From NCBI GenBank assembly GCA_023823795.1, contig CP085710.1:4490001-4554000 (forward strand): a stretch of DNA of 64,000 nucleotides, given 5' to 3'. The notes below the pieces were generated by a model that did not search any database, had not been told where the DNA came from, and saw nothing but the letters and a program-made list of their open reading frames with translations. The position numbers and the translations under genes were made by a program. This document shows positions 16,901 to 26,054 of this stretch, in pieces. Source of the DNA: Bacillus sp. F19. GTDB taxonomy: Bacteria > Bacillota > Bacilli > Bacillales > Bacillaceae. Position 1 is the first letter of the stretch; every line of letters starts with the position of its first letter.

Positions 16901-17077
16901 TTATTTGATTGTTTTATCTGATTTTGCATCATCGTCGTCCATAAGACCTTTAGTAGCATTCTTAAACTCCCGTAGCGTTTTGCCTGCCGCTTTACCCAGT
17001 TCAGGCAATTTTTTCGGTCCGAAAAGAAGCAATGCGACAAAGACGATCAACATAATTTCCCCGAATCCCAAGTTCAT
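16901..17077 (-). CDS. tatA: Twin-arginine translocase subunit TatA
   Basis: A 58-residue TatA/TatAd-type protein: a single N-terminal membrane helix ([13 protein letters not shown]), the [15 protein letters not shown] hinge and amphipathic helix, and an acidic tail. TatA multimers form the pore for folded twin-arginine substrates. The start at 17077 is supported by AGAAGGG 7 bases upstream. No tatC is found in this window, so the partner and the cargo are encoded elsewhere. Confidence 0.9.
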   Translation of the reverse strand: MNLGFGEIMLIVFVALLLFGPKKLPELGKAAGKTLREFKNATKGLMDDDDAKSDKTIK

Positions 17078-17226
17078 GATGAACCCTTCTTCCATATTAA
17101 TTTAATAGATGATTTCACAGCAAAAAGAAAACGCTGCCTTTGTAAATTATAGTTGATTTATCCATCAATTGCAAAATGAAATCAGGGCGAGTTCCTCAGG
17201 GAAAATATAGAAATACATAAAATCCA

Positions 17227-17255
17227 TTGACAAACACAAGCTGAGTTGGTAGTTT
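17227..17255 (+). promoter_or_regulatory. Promoter of the lysine-riboswitch transcript
   Basis: TTGACA, 17 bases, TAGTTT, ending about 40 bases before the lysine aptamer. Confidence 0.5.
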
Positions 17256-17296
17256 TATTTTATTAAAATATTATTTTTACTATAAATCCTCACTAT

Positions 17297-17480
17297 AATC
17301 TCGGTGAGGTAGAGGTTGCACCAATTAAGAGTAGATTGCAAGAGGCTAGTGGAGCTGTTGACTGCAAATTCGAAAGGACTTGGTGCCGAAGTTTGAAACA
17401 GCCACTTTGTTTCTTGCTGGGACTGTATCGAATAGGTACTGGACTGCCACAGAGAATCTGTGGAGTGCTATCATGAGATT
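17297..17480 (+). ncRNA. Lysine riboswitch (L box)
   Basis: Closing stem AATCTC (17297-17302) with GAGATT (17475-17480). Inside are the conserved L-box blocks GGTGAGGTAGAGGTTGC, AAGAGTAG, AGGCTAGTGGAG, AAAGGACTTGGTGCCGAAG, CTTGCTGGGACTG, GTACTGGACTGCCACAGAG and GTGGAGTGCTATC. It is followed by an intrinsic terminator, so it should stop transcription when lysine is bound. Confidence 0.93.
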
Positions 17481-17504
17481 TTTGAGTGAGTTTTTTGTGT
17501 ATTT

Positions 17505-17536
17505 TTGCGCATGGACTTGTTCCATGCGCTTTTTGT
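17505..17536 (+). terminator. Attenuator of the lysine riboswitch
   Basis: GCGCATGGA pairs with TCCATGCGC around CTTGT, then TTTTTG. It lies between the aptamer and the transporter gene. Confidence 0.88.
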
Positions 17537-17624
17537 TTGTCAAAAATGATCCATTTCTCAAAAAAATACACACACTAATTATGCAGCCATAACATTATGG
17601 TTCTATTTATAGGAGGTTTAAGCA

Positions 17625-19040
17625 TTGAAACAGAAAAAATGGGGATTTTGGCTTTTAACAGCCTTTGTAGTAGGAAATATGGTGGGCTCCGGAATTTTTA
17701 TGCTGCCAAGCACACTGGCACAGACCGCAAGTCCGCTTGGTGTCACAAGCGCCTGGCTTGTAACCGGATTAGGTGTTTTAATGATTGCACTTGTATTCGG
17801 AAATTTATCAATCCGCAGACCTGACCTTACAGCAGGTCCGCAAAGCTATGCTAAAGCTTTATTTGATACTCCCAAAAAAGGAAAAGTCGCCGGATTCAGC
17901 ATGGTGTGGGGATATTGGGTCGCAAACTGGATCAGCAATGTCGCGATCATCACAAGCTTCGCAGGCTATCTTTCTACATTCTTTCCGATTATGTCCGACG
18001 AATCTATTCTTTTTTCAATTGGTTCACAGGATGTTCAATTAGGAAGAGCCGTTACATTTATTGTTTGTACCATTTTGCTTTGGGGCACTCATACCATTCT
18101 TTTAACGAACTTGAGCGGTGCAGGCAAATTGAATTTTGTGGCTACTGCTTCTAAAGTAATCGGTTTTATGCTTTTTATCATCGCAGGTTTATTTGCATTG
18201 GAGTCAGCAGCGTTTGGAGAATTTTATTTCCCGGTGGAAGTAGAGCCTGGTGTGACTTACGGGCTGACAAATCAAGTTCAATTTGCTGCGATCTCGACTT
18301 TATGGGCATTCGTAGGAATAGAGTCGGCAGTCATTCTGTCAGGACGCGCGTCTTCTCAGCGTGATGTAAAAAGAGCGACCATCACTGGTCTAATCATTGC
18401 TGTGTTTATCTATATGATTATCACACTTATCACAATGGGCGTTCTGCCGCACGATCAGCTGCAGTCATCTGACAAGCCTTTTGTTGATGTTCTTTCAATC
18501 ATTATTGGCGATGCCGGTGCAAATGCAATGGCACTATTGGCTGTTGTATCTTTGTTTGGATCAACGATCGGATGGATCCTGCTGTCATCTGAAGTGCCGT
18601 ACCAGGCTGCAAAATCGGGTATTTTCCCTGCTTTCTTTGCTAAAACAAATAAAAAAGGAAGTCCGAAAAATGCTTTGATAATAACGAATTTGATGTCTCA
18701 AATCTTTATTTTCTCAACGATTTCCGGTACCATCAGTGAAGCTTATACATTCTTAACTACATCAGCTACACTTGCCTATCTTTTCCCATACCTTGTATCG
18801 TCTATCTTCTTCTTAAAGCTGATTGCCAAAGGAGAGACATATGATCTTATTAAAGGATCAAGAGTAAAAGACGGAATCATCGCCTCACTAGCCTGTATTT
18901 ATTCTGTTTGGGTGATTGTTACAGGAACTGCTGATTTAAAAACATTTATACTTGGAGTCGGCCTTTTCTTTGCAGGATTTGTGATTTATCCGTTTTTGAC
19001 GAAATATATGAAAAAACAAGATACTGGCTCAACCATATAA
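17625..19040 (+). CDS. yvsH: Lysine-riboswitch-controlled amino-acid transporter (YvsH-like)
   Basis: A 471-residue APC-superfamily transporter of the basic amino acid/polyamine antiporter (ArcD-like) type with about 12 helices. The helix-1 motif GNMVGSGIFMLPSTLA (GSGIF) binds the substrate backbone. The TTG start at 17625 is preceded by AGGAGG at 9 bases. An L box directly upstream strongly implies lysine as substrate, as for B. subtilis YvsH. Import and lysine/cadaverine-type exchange cannot be told apart from the sequence. Confidence 0.88.
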   Translation: MKQKKWGFWLLTAFVVGNMVGSGIFMLPSTLAQTASPLGVTSAWLVTGLGVLMIALVFGNLSIRRPDLTAGPQSYAKALFDTPKKGKVAGFSMVWGYWVANWISNVAIITSFAGYLSTFFPIMSDESILFSIGSQDVQLGRAVTFIVCTILLWGTHTILLTNLSGAGKLNFVATASKVIGFMLFIIAGLFALESAAFGEFYFPVEVEPGVTYGLTNQVQFAAISTLWAFVGIESAVILSGRASSQRDVKRATITGLIIAVFIYMIITLITMGVLPHDQLQSSDKPFVDVLSIIIGDAGANAMALLAVVSLFGSTIGWILLSSEVPYQAAKSGIFPAFFAKTNKKGSPKNALIITNLMSQIFIFSTISGTISEAYTFLTTSATLAYLFPYLVSSIFFLKLIAKGETYDLIKGSRVKDGIIASLACIYSVWVIVTGTADLKTFILGVGLFFAGFVIYPFLTKYMKKQDTGSTI

Positions 19041-19043
19041 TAG

Positions 19044-19072
19044 AAGGCTGCATGTTGAATGCAGCCTTTTTT
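19044..19072 (+). terminator. Terminator after the lysine transporter
   Basis: AAGGCTGCAT pairs with ATGCAGCCTT around GTTGA, followed by TTTTAATT on the plus strand. In the other direction the T run is weak. Confidence 0.82.
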
Positions 19073-19484
19073 AATTCTTTTTCCCCAAAAGCTGATCTGC
19101 GCAATATTCAATAATTTCCCTTCTTCTGATTATCCCTATAAAGATTCCCTTATCGTCTGTAACAGGTACAAAATTCTGTTCCATCGCCCTTGAAATAATG
19201 TTCTCCATTTCAGCATGAATGGATATTGGTTCATTCTTTCGATGGTAATTAAGTTCAGTTAATCGAATTTTTTCTGTGTTATGAAAATGCAAATCGGGTG
19301 TGTTTTTCAGCATCCACAGCAAATCACCTTCTGTAAGCGTTGTTACGTACTTCCCCTCATCATCAAGCAGCGGAACGGCTGAAAAACGGTGATATTCCAT
19401 TCGTTCAAGCGCCTGCCTCATGGTGGCATTAATGTTTAAATAAACAACTTCCTTTTTGGGTATAAGAAAAAAAGCAATATTCAT
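19071..19484 (-). CDS. CBS-domain-pair protein at the end of the kdp operon
   Basis: A 137-residue protein made of two CBS motifs (about residues 8-60 and 78-132) and nothing else: NATMRQALERMEYHRFSAVPLLDDEGKYVTTLT and the later RAMEQNFVPVTDDKGIFIGIIRRREII show the usual hydrophobic-polar pattern. Stand-alone CBS pairs bind adenosine ligands; in Bacillus, DarB/CbpB binds c-di-AMP. A nucleotide-sensing role in potassium control is therefore plausible but inferred only. It follows the kdpD-like gene by 15 bases and closes the operon. Confidence 0.75.
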   Translation of the reverse strand: MNIAFFLIPKKEVVYLNINATMRQALERMEYHRFSAVPLLDDEGKYVTTLTEGDLLWMLKNTPDLHFHNTEKIRLTELNYHRKNEPISIHAEMENIISRAMEQNFVPVTDDKGIFIGIIRRREIIEYCADQLLGKKN

Positions 19485-19499
19485 TTCTCCTGAACTCCT

Positions 19500-20651
19500 T
19501 TAAGATCGTCCATCTGACACGATGTGAATATCAATATTCTCTGTCTTTCTCATTATGGTATTCACAATGGAACCCTTTCTAATTTCTTCCCATCTTGTTC
19601 TTGCTGACTGACCGAGAAGGATTTGTGTAATGTGATACTGCTTAGCAATATCAATAATGACCTGAGCGGGCTTGCGGCTGCCTTCCTGCTCCAGCAAAAA
19701 TACAGCATTAAATTGAGAAGCAAGTATTTTCCATTGCTCCGTTCTTTCCCGTTTTTCCTGTGTAAACGCCTCAGGGGATTCCTTGGTTACATTCAGAATA
19801 TACAGCTGTGCTTTTAGCCGGTTTGCCATCCGCCAGCCTCTTCTGATTATTTTTTCGGCAGTAGGACCGTACCCGACACATACAAGGATTTTTTCATGAA
19901 CACCGATTGGACCGTTCATCAAATTCCCGCTGAACTGCTCCATTTTTTCGTCTACATCATCTGCTACCTCTCTCAAAGCAAGTTCTCTAAGGGATGATAA
20001 ATTAGTCACTGTAAAAAAATGAGCAAGGCTCTGCTCAATTTTTTCTGTGGCATAAATTTTCCCTTCTGCCAGCCGTTTTCGAAGGGTTTCCGGAGTAACA
20101 TCAATCAGCTGAATTTCATGGGCATTTTGAACAAACAAATCAGGTACTCTTTCCCTGACTGCTATTCCTGTTATTTGCTGCACAATGTCATGTACGCTCT
20201 CCAGGTGCTGAATATTGACCGCAGACATTACATGAATGCCGGCATTTAAGATTTCTTCTACATCCATGTATCTCTTCTTATTTTTTGAGCCCGGGATGTT
20301 GGTATGGGCCAGCTCATCAATCACTATGACTTTTGGCTTTCTTTGCAGGATGGCATCTACGTTCAATTCTCTAAAGATACTTCCTTTATACTTCATTTCT
20401 TTCAGAGGAACCACCTCGATATCTTTAATCAGTTCCTCTGTTTCTTTTCTCCCGTGACATTCGATCAGCCCGATTGCGACATCTTCTACCTCAAGCTTTA
20501 AATCATGGGCATCCTGAAGCATTTTGTAAGATTTTCCAACACCAGGTGCTGCGCCAACATAAAGCTTCAGCTTTCCCCGCTTTTCTTCAGCAATTTCATT
20601 AAGAAGTTCCTGCGGGGTTTTTCGTCTGAAATAAGGGTGGTTTTCACTCAT
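19500..20651 (-). CDS. KdpD-like protein lacking the kinase (KdpD N-terminal plus USP domain)
   Basis: A 383-residue cytoplasmic protein matching only the N-terminal half of KdpD. The KdpD ATP-binding domain shows Walker A GAAPGVGKSYKML and Walker B VIVIDELAHTN; a universal-stress-like domain begins near residue 250 with ILVCVGYGPTAEKIIRR. The four membrane helices, GAF and histidine-kinase domains of full KdpD are missing without sign of a frameshift, and no KdpE is in the window. The SxS motif reported for c-di-AMP binding by S. aureus KdpD is not evident. I chose the ATG at 20651, where homology starts; an upstream ATG at 20708 overlaps the region between genes. Confidence 0.88.
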   Translation of the reverse strand: MSENHPYFRRKTPQELLNEIAEEKRGKLKLYVGAAPGVGKSYKMLQDAHDLKLEVEDVAIGLIECHGRKETEELIKDIEVVPLKEMKYKGSIFRELNVDAILQRKPKVIVIDELAHTNIPGSKNKKRYMDVEEILNAGIHVMSAVNIQHLESVHDIVQQITGIAVRERVPDLFVQNAHEIQLIDVTPETLRKRLAEGKIYATEKIEQSLAHFFTVTNLSSLRELALREVADDVDEKMEQFSGNLMNGPIGVHEKILVCVGYGPTAEKIIRRGWRMANRLKAQLYILNVTKESPEAFTQEKRERTEQWKILASQFNAVFLLEQEGSRKPAQVIIDIAKQYHITQILLGQSARTRWEEIRKGSIVNTIMRKTENIDIHIVSDGRS

Positions 20652-20710
20652 TTCATCACCTCGGAAAAGTTGAATGACCTCAGCTGAATAGAAGCTGAGG
20701 TACATCATGG

Positions 20711-21292
20711 TTAGTTCAACATATTTTTCAAATCCAGATTTAATTGAAGAACGTTTACCTTCTCTTCGCCAAACATTCCAAGTTCCCTTCCTTGAGTATG
20801 CTGCTTGATCAGGTTTTCAAGCTTTGATTGATTAATTCCTGTTGCTTCTGAAATACGCTTCACCTGAACATATGCGGCACCCGGGCTGATATGAGGATCA
20901 AGCCCCAATCCTGAATTTGTCAGCAGATCATTTGGGACTTCACTTACTGGCGTTTCCGGGTTGTTTTTCTTCCATTCTTCAATCGAATCCAGCGTGCGCT
21001 TCATCATATCTTCATTAGATGGTGCATAGTTATTGGAACCTGAACCCGCACCATTATTCTCAATGCTTGAAATTCTCCCATGAAAATAGCTGTCCGCGCT
21101 GAATGATTGCCCGATAAGCTCAGAGCCTATTACATTCTTATTCTCATCATATACTAAGCTGCCATTTGCCTTTGAAGGAGAAATGGTTTGAGCAATACCT
21201 GTCACAGCCACTGGGTAAATTATGCCGCAAATCACCATTAAGAATAAACTCATTCTGATGATCGGACCCATAATTGATTGTTTTTCTTCCAT
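20711..21292 (-). CDS. kdpC: Potassium-transporting ATPase subunit KdpC
   Basis: A 193-residue KdpC: one N-terminal membrane helix (MSLFLMVICGIIYPVAVTGI), then an extracytoplasmic domain with the conserved GQSFSADSYFHGRIS, SNYAPSN and SGLGLDPHISPGAAYVQ segments. It stabilises the KdpA-KdpB complex and raises K+ affinity. Position and order (after kdpB, before kdpD-like) are standard. Confidence 0.95.
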   Translation of the reverse strand: MEEKQSIMGPIIRMSLFLMVICGIIYPVAVTGIAQTISPSKANGSLVYDENKNVIGSELIGQSFSADSYFHGRISSIENNGAGSGSNNYAPSNEDMMKRTLDSIEEWKKNNPETPVSEVPNDLLTNSGLGLDPHISPGAAYVQVKRISEATGINQSKLENLIKQHTQGRELGMFGEEKVNVLQLNLDLKNMLN

Positions 21293-21327
21293 TATAAAAT
21301 ACCTCTTTTCTTCCTATTAAATATATG

Positions 21328-23451
21328 TTACAAAATCAGAGCAAGAACAACATCAATTCCTTTGATTCCAATAAAGGGAACCAGCACTCCCCCGAGCCCG
21401 TAAATTAGAAGATTTCTGCTCAGCAAAGCATTCGAACTCATCGGTTTGTAGCTGACACCTTTCATCGCGAGAGGAATCAAGATGGGAATGATAATGGCAT
21501 TGAATATCAAGGCTGACAGAATCGCTGAAATCGGTGAGTCCAGTCTCATGATATTCAGCACATTCATTTCTGGTATGGCAAGCATGAACATAGCCGGAAT
21601 AATGGCAAAATATTTCGCGATATCGTTGGCAATACTGAACGTTGTCAGAGCTCCGCGCGTCATCAGCAGCTGTTTCCCGATGGAGACTACTTCAATTATT
21701 TTCGTAGGATTCGAATCTAAATCCACCATATTGGCTGCTTCCTTGGCAGCTGCTGTTCCGCTGTTCATCGCAAGGCCTACATCTGCCTGTGCCAGAGCCG
21801 GAGCATCATTTGTTCCATCACCAGTCATAGCAACAAGCTTACCTTGTGATTGTTCATATTTAATCACTTCGATTTTATCCTCAGGCTTGCACTCAGCGAT
21901 AAATTCATCAACACCTGCTTCTTTAGCGATTGTTGCTGCTGTAAGCGGATTGTCCCCAGTACACATGACAGTTTTGACCCCCATGCTGCGAAGCTTGTCA
22001 AAGCGCTCTTTCATGCCTGGCTTAACCGTATCCTTCAAGTAAATCAAACCAAAAATCTGATCGTTCATGGCAACAGCAAGAGGCGTGCCTCCCGCCTTTG
22101 AAATTTCATCTGTTTTTTTATTTAAATCAGATGGAATGGTTCCCCCTTGGGAGATCACCCATTTCTTGACGGCATCTACTGCTCCTTTTCTGACAGCACT
22201 TCCATCAGCAAGATCCATTCCGCTCATCCGCGTTTCCGCCTTAAACTCGATAAATGTTCCGCCTATCGCGATATCTGTTTGATAGGAAAGCTGTTTCTTT
22301 TTCAGCAGTTCAAGGACAGATCTTCCTTCTGGTGTTTCATCTTCAAGCGAGCTGATGGCTGTCCACTGAGCCAAATCCTGCATGGCATGATTTCCTACCG
22401 GTGTAAACTCGCTTGCCATCCGATTTCCAAAAGTTATCGTTCCCGTTTTATCCAAGATAATTGTATTAATGTCTCCAGCTGCTTCAACCGCTTTCCCTGA
22501 CATCGCAATCACATTAAACTGTGTAACCCGGTCCATCCCTGCTATTTCAATGGCAGAAAGCAGACCGCCAATGGTTGTTGGAATTAAACACACAAGCAGG
22601 GCAATTAATACGGGAATCTCAAGGTGAAATCCCAAGTAATTTGTGTAAAAAGGCAATGTGACAACTACGATCATAAAAATAAGCGTCAGGCTTGTTAAAA
22701 CCGTGTTCAAAGCAATTTCATTCGGTGTTTTTTGACGCTGTGCTCCCTCAACAAGGGAAATCATCTTGTCAAGGAATGATTCACCAGGATCACTCGTGAT
22801 TCTTACTTTGATCTGGTCACTGACAACTTTTGTGCCCCCTGTAACGGAGTTGAAATCTCCGCCTGCCTCCTTAATCACAGGTGCTGATTCTCCAGTAATC
22901 GCTGACTCATCTACAGAAGCGAGGCCTGAAATGACCTCTCCATCACCTGGAATAAACTCACCTTGTGATACGACAACTACATCCCCTTTACGGAGCGAGG
23001 CAGAGACTGTTTTTTCAATTTCGCCATTAGGCATTAATTTGTTTGAAGTTATTTCCTTTTTTGAATTCTTAAGAGAATTTGCCTGGGCAATTCCTCTCCC
23101 TTCTGCAAGTGCTTCTGCAAAATTCGCAAACAAAACGGTAAACAGAAGGATGAGAGACACTGTTAAATTAAACCAGACATTTACTTCACTTGATCCAAAA
23201 GCAGATGGGATAAAGGTAAGCAGCAAAGTAAGGACAAATCCAATTTCTACAATAAACATGATCGGGTTTTTCACCATTACGCGGGGATCCAATTTGAAAA
23301 AGGATGCCTTGATGGCGTTTCCGATCAGTTCCTTTTCCATCGCCTTATTGTTTTCAGGCTTTTGATCATTAGGCTGATTTTGTTTAACTGGGGCCTTGCG
23401 CTCATATCTTTCAGCAGATTTTTCTGCTGTTGCTAAAAATGGCTTACTCAT
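21328..23451 (-). CDS. kdpB: Potassium-transporting P-type ATPase subunit KdpB
   Basis: A 707-residue P-type ATPase catalytic subunit. Phosphorylation motif [11 protein letters not shown], actuator TGES in [10 protein letters not shown] (the Ser is the inhibitory phosphorylation site known in E. coli KdpB), hinge [16 protein letters not shown], and CTGDN nucleotide-domain motif are present. The N-terminus carries a ~35-residue charged extension ([17 protein letters not shown]) longer than in E. coli. ATP hydrolysis here drives K+ through KdpA. AGGAGG-like bases precede the ATG. Confidence 0.96.
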   Translation of the reverse strand: MSKPFLATAEKSAERYERKAPVKQNQPNDQKPENNKAMEKELIGNAIKASFFKLDPRVMVKNPIMFIVEIGFVLTLLLTFIPSAFGSSEVNVWFNLTVSLILLFTVLFANFAEALAEGRGIAQANSLKNSKKEITSNKLMPNGEIEKTVSASLRKGDVVVVSQGEFIPGDGEVISGLASVDESAITGESAPVIKEAGGDFNSVTGGTKVVSDQIKVRITSDPGESFLDKMISLVEGAQRQKTPNEIALNTVLTSLTLIFMIVVVTLPFYTNYLGFHLEIPVLIALLVCLIPTTIGGLLSAIEIAGMDRVTQFNVIAMSGKAVEAAGDINTIILDKTGTITFGNRMASEFTPVGNHAMQDLAQWTAISSLEDETPEGRSVLELLKKKQLSYQTDIAIGGTFIEFKAETRMSGMDLADGSAVRKGAVDAVKKWVISQGGTIPSDLNKKTDEISKAGGTPLAVAMNDQIFGLIYLKDTVKPGMKERFDKLRSMGVKTVMCTGDNPLTAATIAKEAGVDEFIAECKPEDKIEVIKYEQSQGKLVAMTGDGTNDAPALAQADVGLAMNSGTAAAKEAANMVDLDSNPTKIIEVVSIGKQLLMTRGALTTFSIANDIAKYFAIIPAMFMLAIPEMNVLNIMRLDSPISAILSALIFNAIIIPILIPLAMKGVSYKPMSSNALLSRNLLIYGLGGVLVPFIGIKGIDVVLALIL

Positions 23452-23472
23452 TTTGGATCCTCCAATTATCTT

Positions 23473-25149
23473 TTATAAAGTTAATAGCTCAGCAACCGGT
23501 CCCAGAACTAAAACTGGGAAGAATGTCAGAGCACCGACAATAAATATGGCTCCTACAAAAATGGTTCCAAACAAGCCAGTGTCTGTACGGAATGTACCTA
23601 TCGTCTCCGGTACAATCTTTTTAGCGGCCATTGATGCTCCAACAGCAAGCATGGCAATGATTCCAAAATATCTGCCTATAAACATGACAATGCCGGTTGA
23701 GATGTTCCAAAAAGGTGTTGCATCACCAAGTCCTTCAAAGCCTGAACCATTATTGGCAGCAGAAGATGTGTACTCATAAAGGACTTGGGAAAGCCCGTGA
23801 AATCCAGGATTTGATATACCGTCAGATCCAAGCGGTGTATATAAAGCAACAGCTGTTGAAGCAAGTATCAAGAATGGATGACTAAGCAGTGTCACAGCGA
23901 TCAGCTTCATTTCTTTTCCTTCAATTTTCTTGCCAAGGAATTCCGGAGTGCGACCTACCATTAACCCTGATAAGAAAACGGCTATGATCGCATACATCAT
24001 AATGTTCATGAACCCTGCACCAATTCCGCCGAAAACTGTATTCAACAGCATGTTGGATAAAGCAATCATTCCTGTTATTGGCGACAGCGTATCGTGCATC
24101 GTGTTGACTGCCCCTGTTTCAGACGCCGTTGTTACAATAGCGTAAAGGGTTGACTGTACCATACCGAAACGAACTTCTTTTCCTTCCATACTGCCGGAAG
24201 ACTGCTCAAGGCCTGCTTCTGCAAATCTGGGATTCCCCTGAAATTCTGAGAATAGGGCCGTACCAAGAAAGACAACGAAAATCATGGCCATCGCTGCGAA
24301 TAGAATTCTTCCCTGTTTAGCATTCCCGACCATTTTTCCGTAGGTAAACGGAAGTGCTGTCGGAATTAAAAGCATCAATAGAATTTGCAGGAGGCTGCTC
24401 ATCGCATTTGGGTTTTCAAACGGATGTGCTGAGTTTACTCCGAAGAACCCACCGCCATTGTTTCCAACTTCCTTAATTGATAAAAGCGATGCAACAGGTC
24501 CTCTTGCGATCGTTTGCCCGGCTCCTTCCACTGTTGTGACCGTGACACTTGAATCAAGTGTTTGCGGAACCCCAAGAAAGACGAATATCAGTGCAGTAAT
24601 AAATGCAATCGGTAAAAGAACACGTGTGATTGATCTTATTAAATCTACAAAGAAGTTTCCAAGCGGATTACCTGCGAGTCCTCTTATTAACGCAATCGCA
24701 GCCGCAAATGCAGTTGCAGGAGCAACGAACATCATAAACGTAATGGCGATCATCTGAGACAAATAGGATAATCCGCTTTCTCCGCTGTAATGCTGAAGAT
24801 TCGTGTTTGTCATGAAGCTGATTGCTGTATTAAAAGCAAGGGTGGGTTCCATCCCTGCTATGCCGCTTGGATTCAGCGGCAGAATGCCTTGAAAACGGAA
24901 CACAAGATATACTATAAAAATCATAAAAATATTTGAAAATAAAAGGGCTGATGCATATTGCCTGAAGCTTTGGTTTTTTTGTTTTATTCCGCTGATTTTA
25001 TAAACAACATTTTCCACCGGGCCAAACAGGGCATCCAGTTTAGTAGATTGATAAGTAAAGGCACGGGCTATATAGATGCCCATCGGCTTTGCCAGCAGCA
25101 CGGCCAGTGTTAAAGTAAGAATGATTGTAATGATGGATAGTACGCTCAA
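23473..25149 (-). CDS. kdpA: Potassium-transporting ATPase channel subunit KdpA
   Basis: A 558-residue channel-like subunit related to Trk/Ktr proteins, with four pore loops such as TNTNLQHYSGE, NNGGGFFGVNSAHPFENP, TGAVNTMHDTLSP and NNGSGFEGL. It forms the selectivity filter of the Kdp pump. The start is a TTG at 25149 with GGAGGG 7 bases upstream. It follows the tiny kdpF by 18 bases and is followed by kdpB. Confidence 0.96.
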   Translation of the reverse strand: MSVLSIITIILTLTLAVLLAKPMGIYIARAFTYQSTKLDALFGPVENVVYKISGIKQKNQSFRQYASALLFSNIFMIFIVYLVFRFQGILPLNPSGIAGMEPTLAFNTAISFMTNTNLQHYSGESGLSYLSQMIAITFMMFVAPATAFAAAIALIRGLAGNPLGNFFVDLIRSITRVLLPIAFITALIFVFLGVPQTLDSSVTVTTVEGAGQTIARGPVASLLSIKEVGNNGGGFFGVNSAHPFENPNAMSSLLQILLMLLIPTALPFTYGKMVGNAKQGRILFAAMAMIFVVFLGTALFSEFQGNPRFAEAGLEQSSGSMEGKEVRFGMVQSTLYAIVTTASETGAVNTMHDTLSPITGMIALSNMLLNTVFGGIGAGFMNIMMYAIIAVFLSGLMVGRTPEFLGKKIEGKEMKLIAVTLLSHPFLILASTAVALYTPLGSDGISNPGFHGLSQVLYEYTSSAANNGSGFEGLGDATPFWNISTGIVMFIGRYFGIIAMLAVGASMAAKKIVPETIGTFRTDTGLFGTIFVGAIFIVGALTFFPVLVLGPVAELLTL

Positions 25150-25167
25150 CGTCTTTCCCTCCGCAAG

Positions 25168-25248
25168 TTAAAATTTTTCTGGATTTACTAACGCATAAAG
25201 CAAATAAAGAGTAATCGCGGCAATGCCGCCAAGCAAGACGATCATCAT
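25168..25248 (-). CDS. kdpF: KdpF, small stabilising subunit
   Basis: A 26-residue single-helix peptide, MMIVLLGGIAAITLYLLYAL followed by VNPEKF; the final LYALxxPEKF is the KdpF signature. It is too short for ordinary gene callers. Its ATG overlaps the TGA of the preceding small gene (ATGA), so the two are translationally coupled, and it lies 18 bases before kdpA. Confidence 0.92.
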   Translation of the reverse strand: MMIVLLGGIAAITLYLLYALVNPEKF

Positions 25249-25352
25249 TTTTCTCCCCTGCCTTCTTTCACAATCTCTTCCGACCATTTGACAAGCCCCG
25301 CCATGACTAATGCAAGGGCAGCAAATGTAATTAACATCATGCTGTCTAACAT
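25245..25352 (-). CDS. 35-residue membrane peptide upstream of kdpF
   Basis: Encodes MLDSMMLITFAALALVMAGL followed by VKWSEEIVKEGRGEK: one hydrophobic helix and a charged cytoplasmic tail. An excellent CAGGAGGG ribosome site lies 7 bases before the ATG, and the stop overlaps the kdpF start. It is not KdpF itself, since the PEKF signature is in the next gene. Its placement suggests a further small subunit or regulator of the Kdp complex. No named family recognised. Confidence 0.72.
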   Translation of the reverse strand: MLDSMMLITFAALALVMAGLVKWSEEIVKEGRGEK

Positions 25353-25369
25353 GTCGTTCCCTCCTGTTC

Positions 25370-25753
25370 TTACTGAATCAGAAATTTCACATTATCTTGT
25401 TTCGAATAAAAAACGTGCTTAGCCCCGAGCAGTTCATAAAGCTTTGTCGGGTAATTGGCTTTTTTAGTGATGACTGTAATCGGAACCCTTACACTGGCTT
25501 TGAGAATTTCCATTAACTTACACGTTTCCGCTATTTTGTCTTCCAGCAGAAGCACTCTTGCAATCGGCTCATGTATAAGCAGATACTGAGCATTCTGCCT
25601 TATAAAATAAATTGTTTTGAACCCTCTGCTTTTCAAATGACTCTGCACACTGTAATCTCCTGTTACAAATGCAAGTGATGAGTCCTCCGGGAGAATTTCA
25701 TCCATGCAGCCGAGCCTTGAATAGCTTGGAATGCAAATCAGCATCGTTTCCAT
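25370..25753 (-). CDS. Small RCK_N-like protein at the head of the kdp operon
   Basis: A 127-residue soluble protein. Its second half alternates strands and helices as in the second half of RCK_N/TrkA-N domains: RVLLLEDKI (strand ending in acidic D), helix, PITVITKKANYPTKLYELLGAKHVFYS. That block aligns with the KtrA segment ending in KVLDKIGVNKVIHPE and with the protein at 26055-26447. The N-terminal GxGxxG is lost (ICIPSYSRLG), so nucleotide binding may be changed. There is no RCK_C or membrane part. It lies between a c-di-AMP riboswitch and the small kdp peptides, 17 bases before the latter, so it is co-transcribed with kdp. Regulatory role inferred. Confidence 0.68.
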   Translation of the reverse strand: METMLICIPSYSRLGCMDEILPEDSSLAFVTGDYSVQSHLKSRGFKTIYFIRQNAQYLLIHEPIARVLLLEDKIAETCKLMEILKASVRVPITVITKKANYPTKLYELLGAKHVFYSKQDNVKFLIQ

Positions 25754-25780
25754 GACGTTCCCTGCCTTTACAGATTCAAT

Positions 25781-25816
25781 AAAAAAACCGCGGAAGAGGG
25801 ATCTCTTCCGCGGTTT
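25781..25816 (-). terminator. Attenuator of the kdp c-di-AMP riboswitch
   Basis: On the minus strand AAACCGCGGAAGAG pairs perfectly with CTCTTCCGCGGTTT around a 4-base loop, followed by TTTT. It sits between the riboswitch and the first kdp-operon gene. Confidence 0.92.
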
Positions 25817-25859
25817 CAGGCATCACTAAAGAAGCGTGCCGCACCTGCGTTTTTGATTT

Positions 25860-26000
25860 TCCCTCACTACGCTTTCGGGGTTAGCTGTCGGATTCGGACT
25901 ATGAGAGTAGCCCTACCATTTTTCAATGGACTCACCCCAAGTGATGGTCATCACAAAAGATTGGGTCCCCCGATTTCGTATAGAAATTAAGCGATTAGGT
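25860..26000 (-). ncRNA. c-di-AMP riboswitch directly upstream of the kdp genes
   Basis: Minus-strand blocks: AATCGCTTAATTTC, ATCGGGGGACCCAATC, TTGGGGTGAGTCC, GGTAGGGCTACTCTCATAG, TCCGACAGCTAACCCCG. A very strong terminator follows. I found no promoter between this aptamer and the stop codon of the gene upstream (26055), so it probably works on transcripts coming through that gene. High c-di-AMP should switch the kdp genes off. Confidence 0.92.
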
Positions 26001-26054
26001 TTTTCTTTTTCCTGATTCTCCTTTAGAGAACCACCTCCTTTAATGACAGATTGA

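Noticed and set aside
17293-17592. Several 70-92 codon frames on both strands upstream of the lysine transporter
   Set aside because: They overlap the lysine riboswitch and its terminator, and none has a ribosome site.
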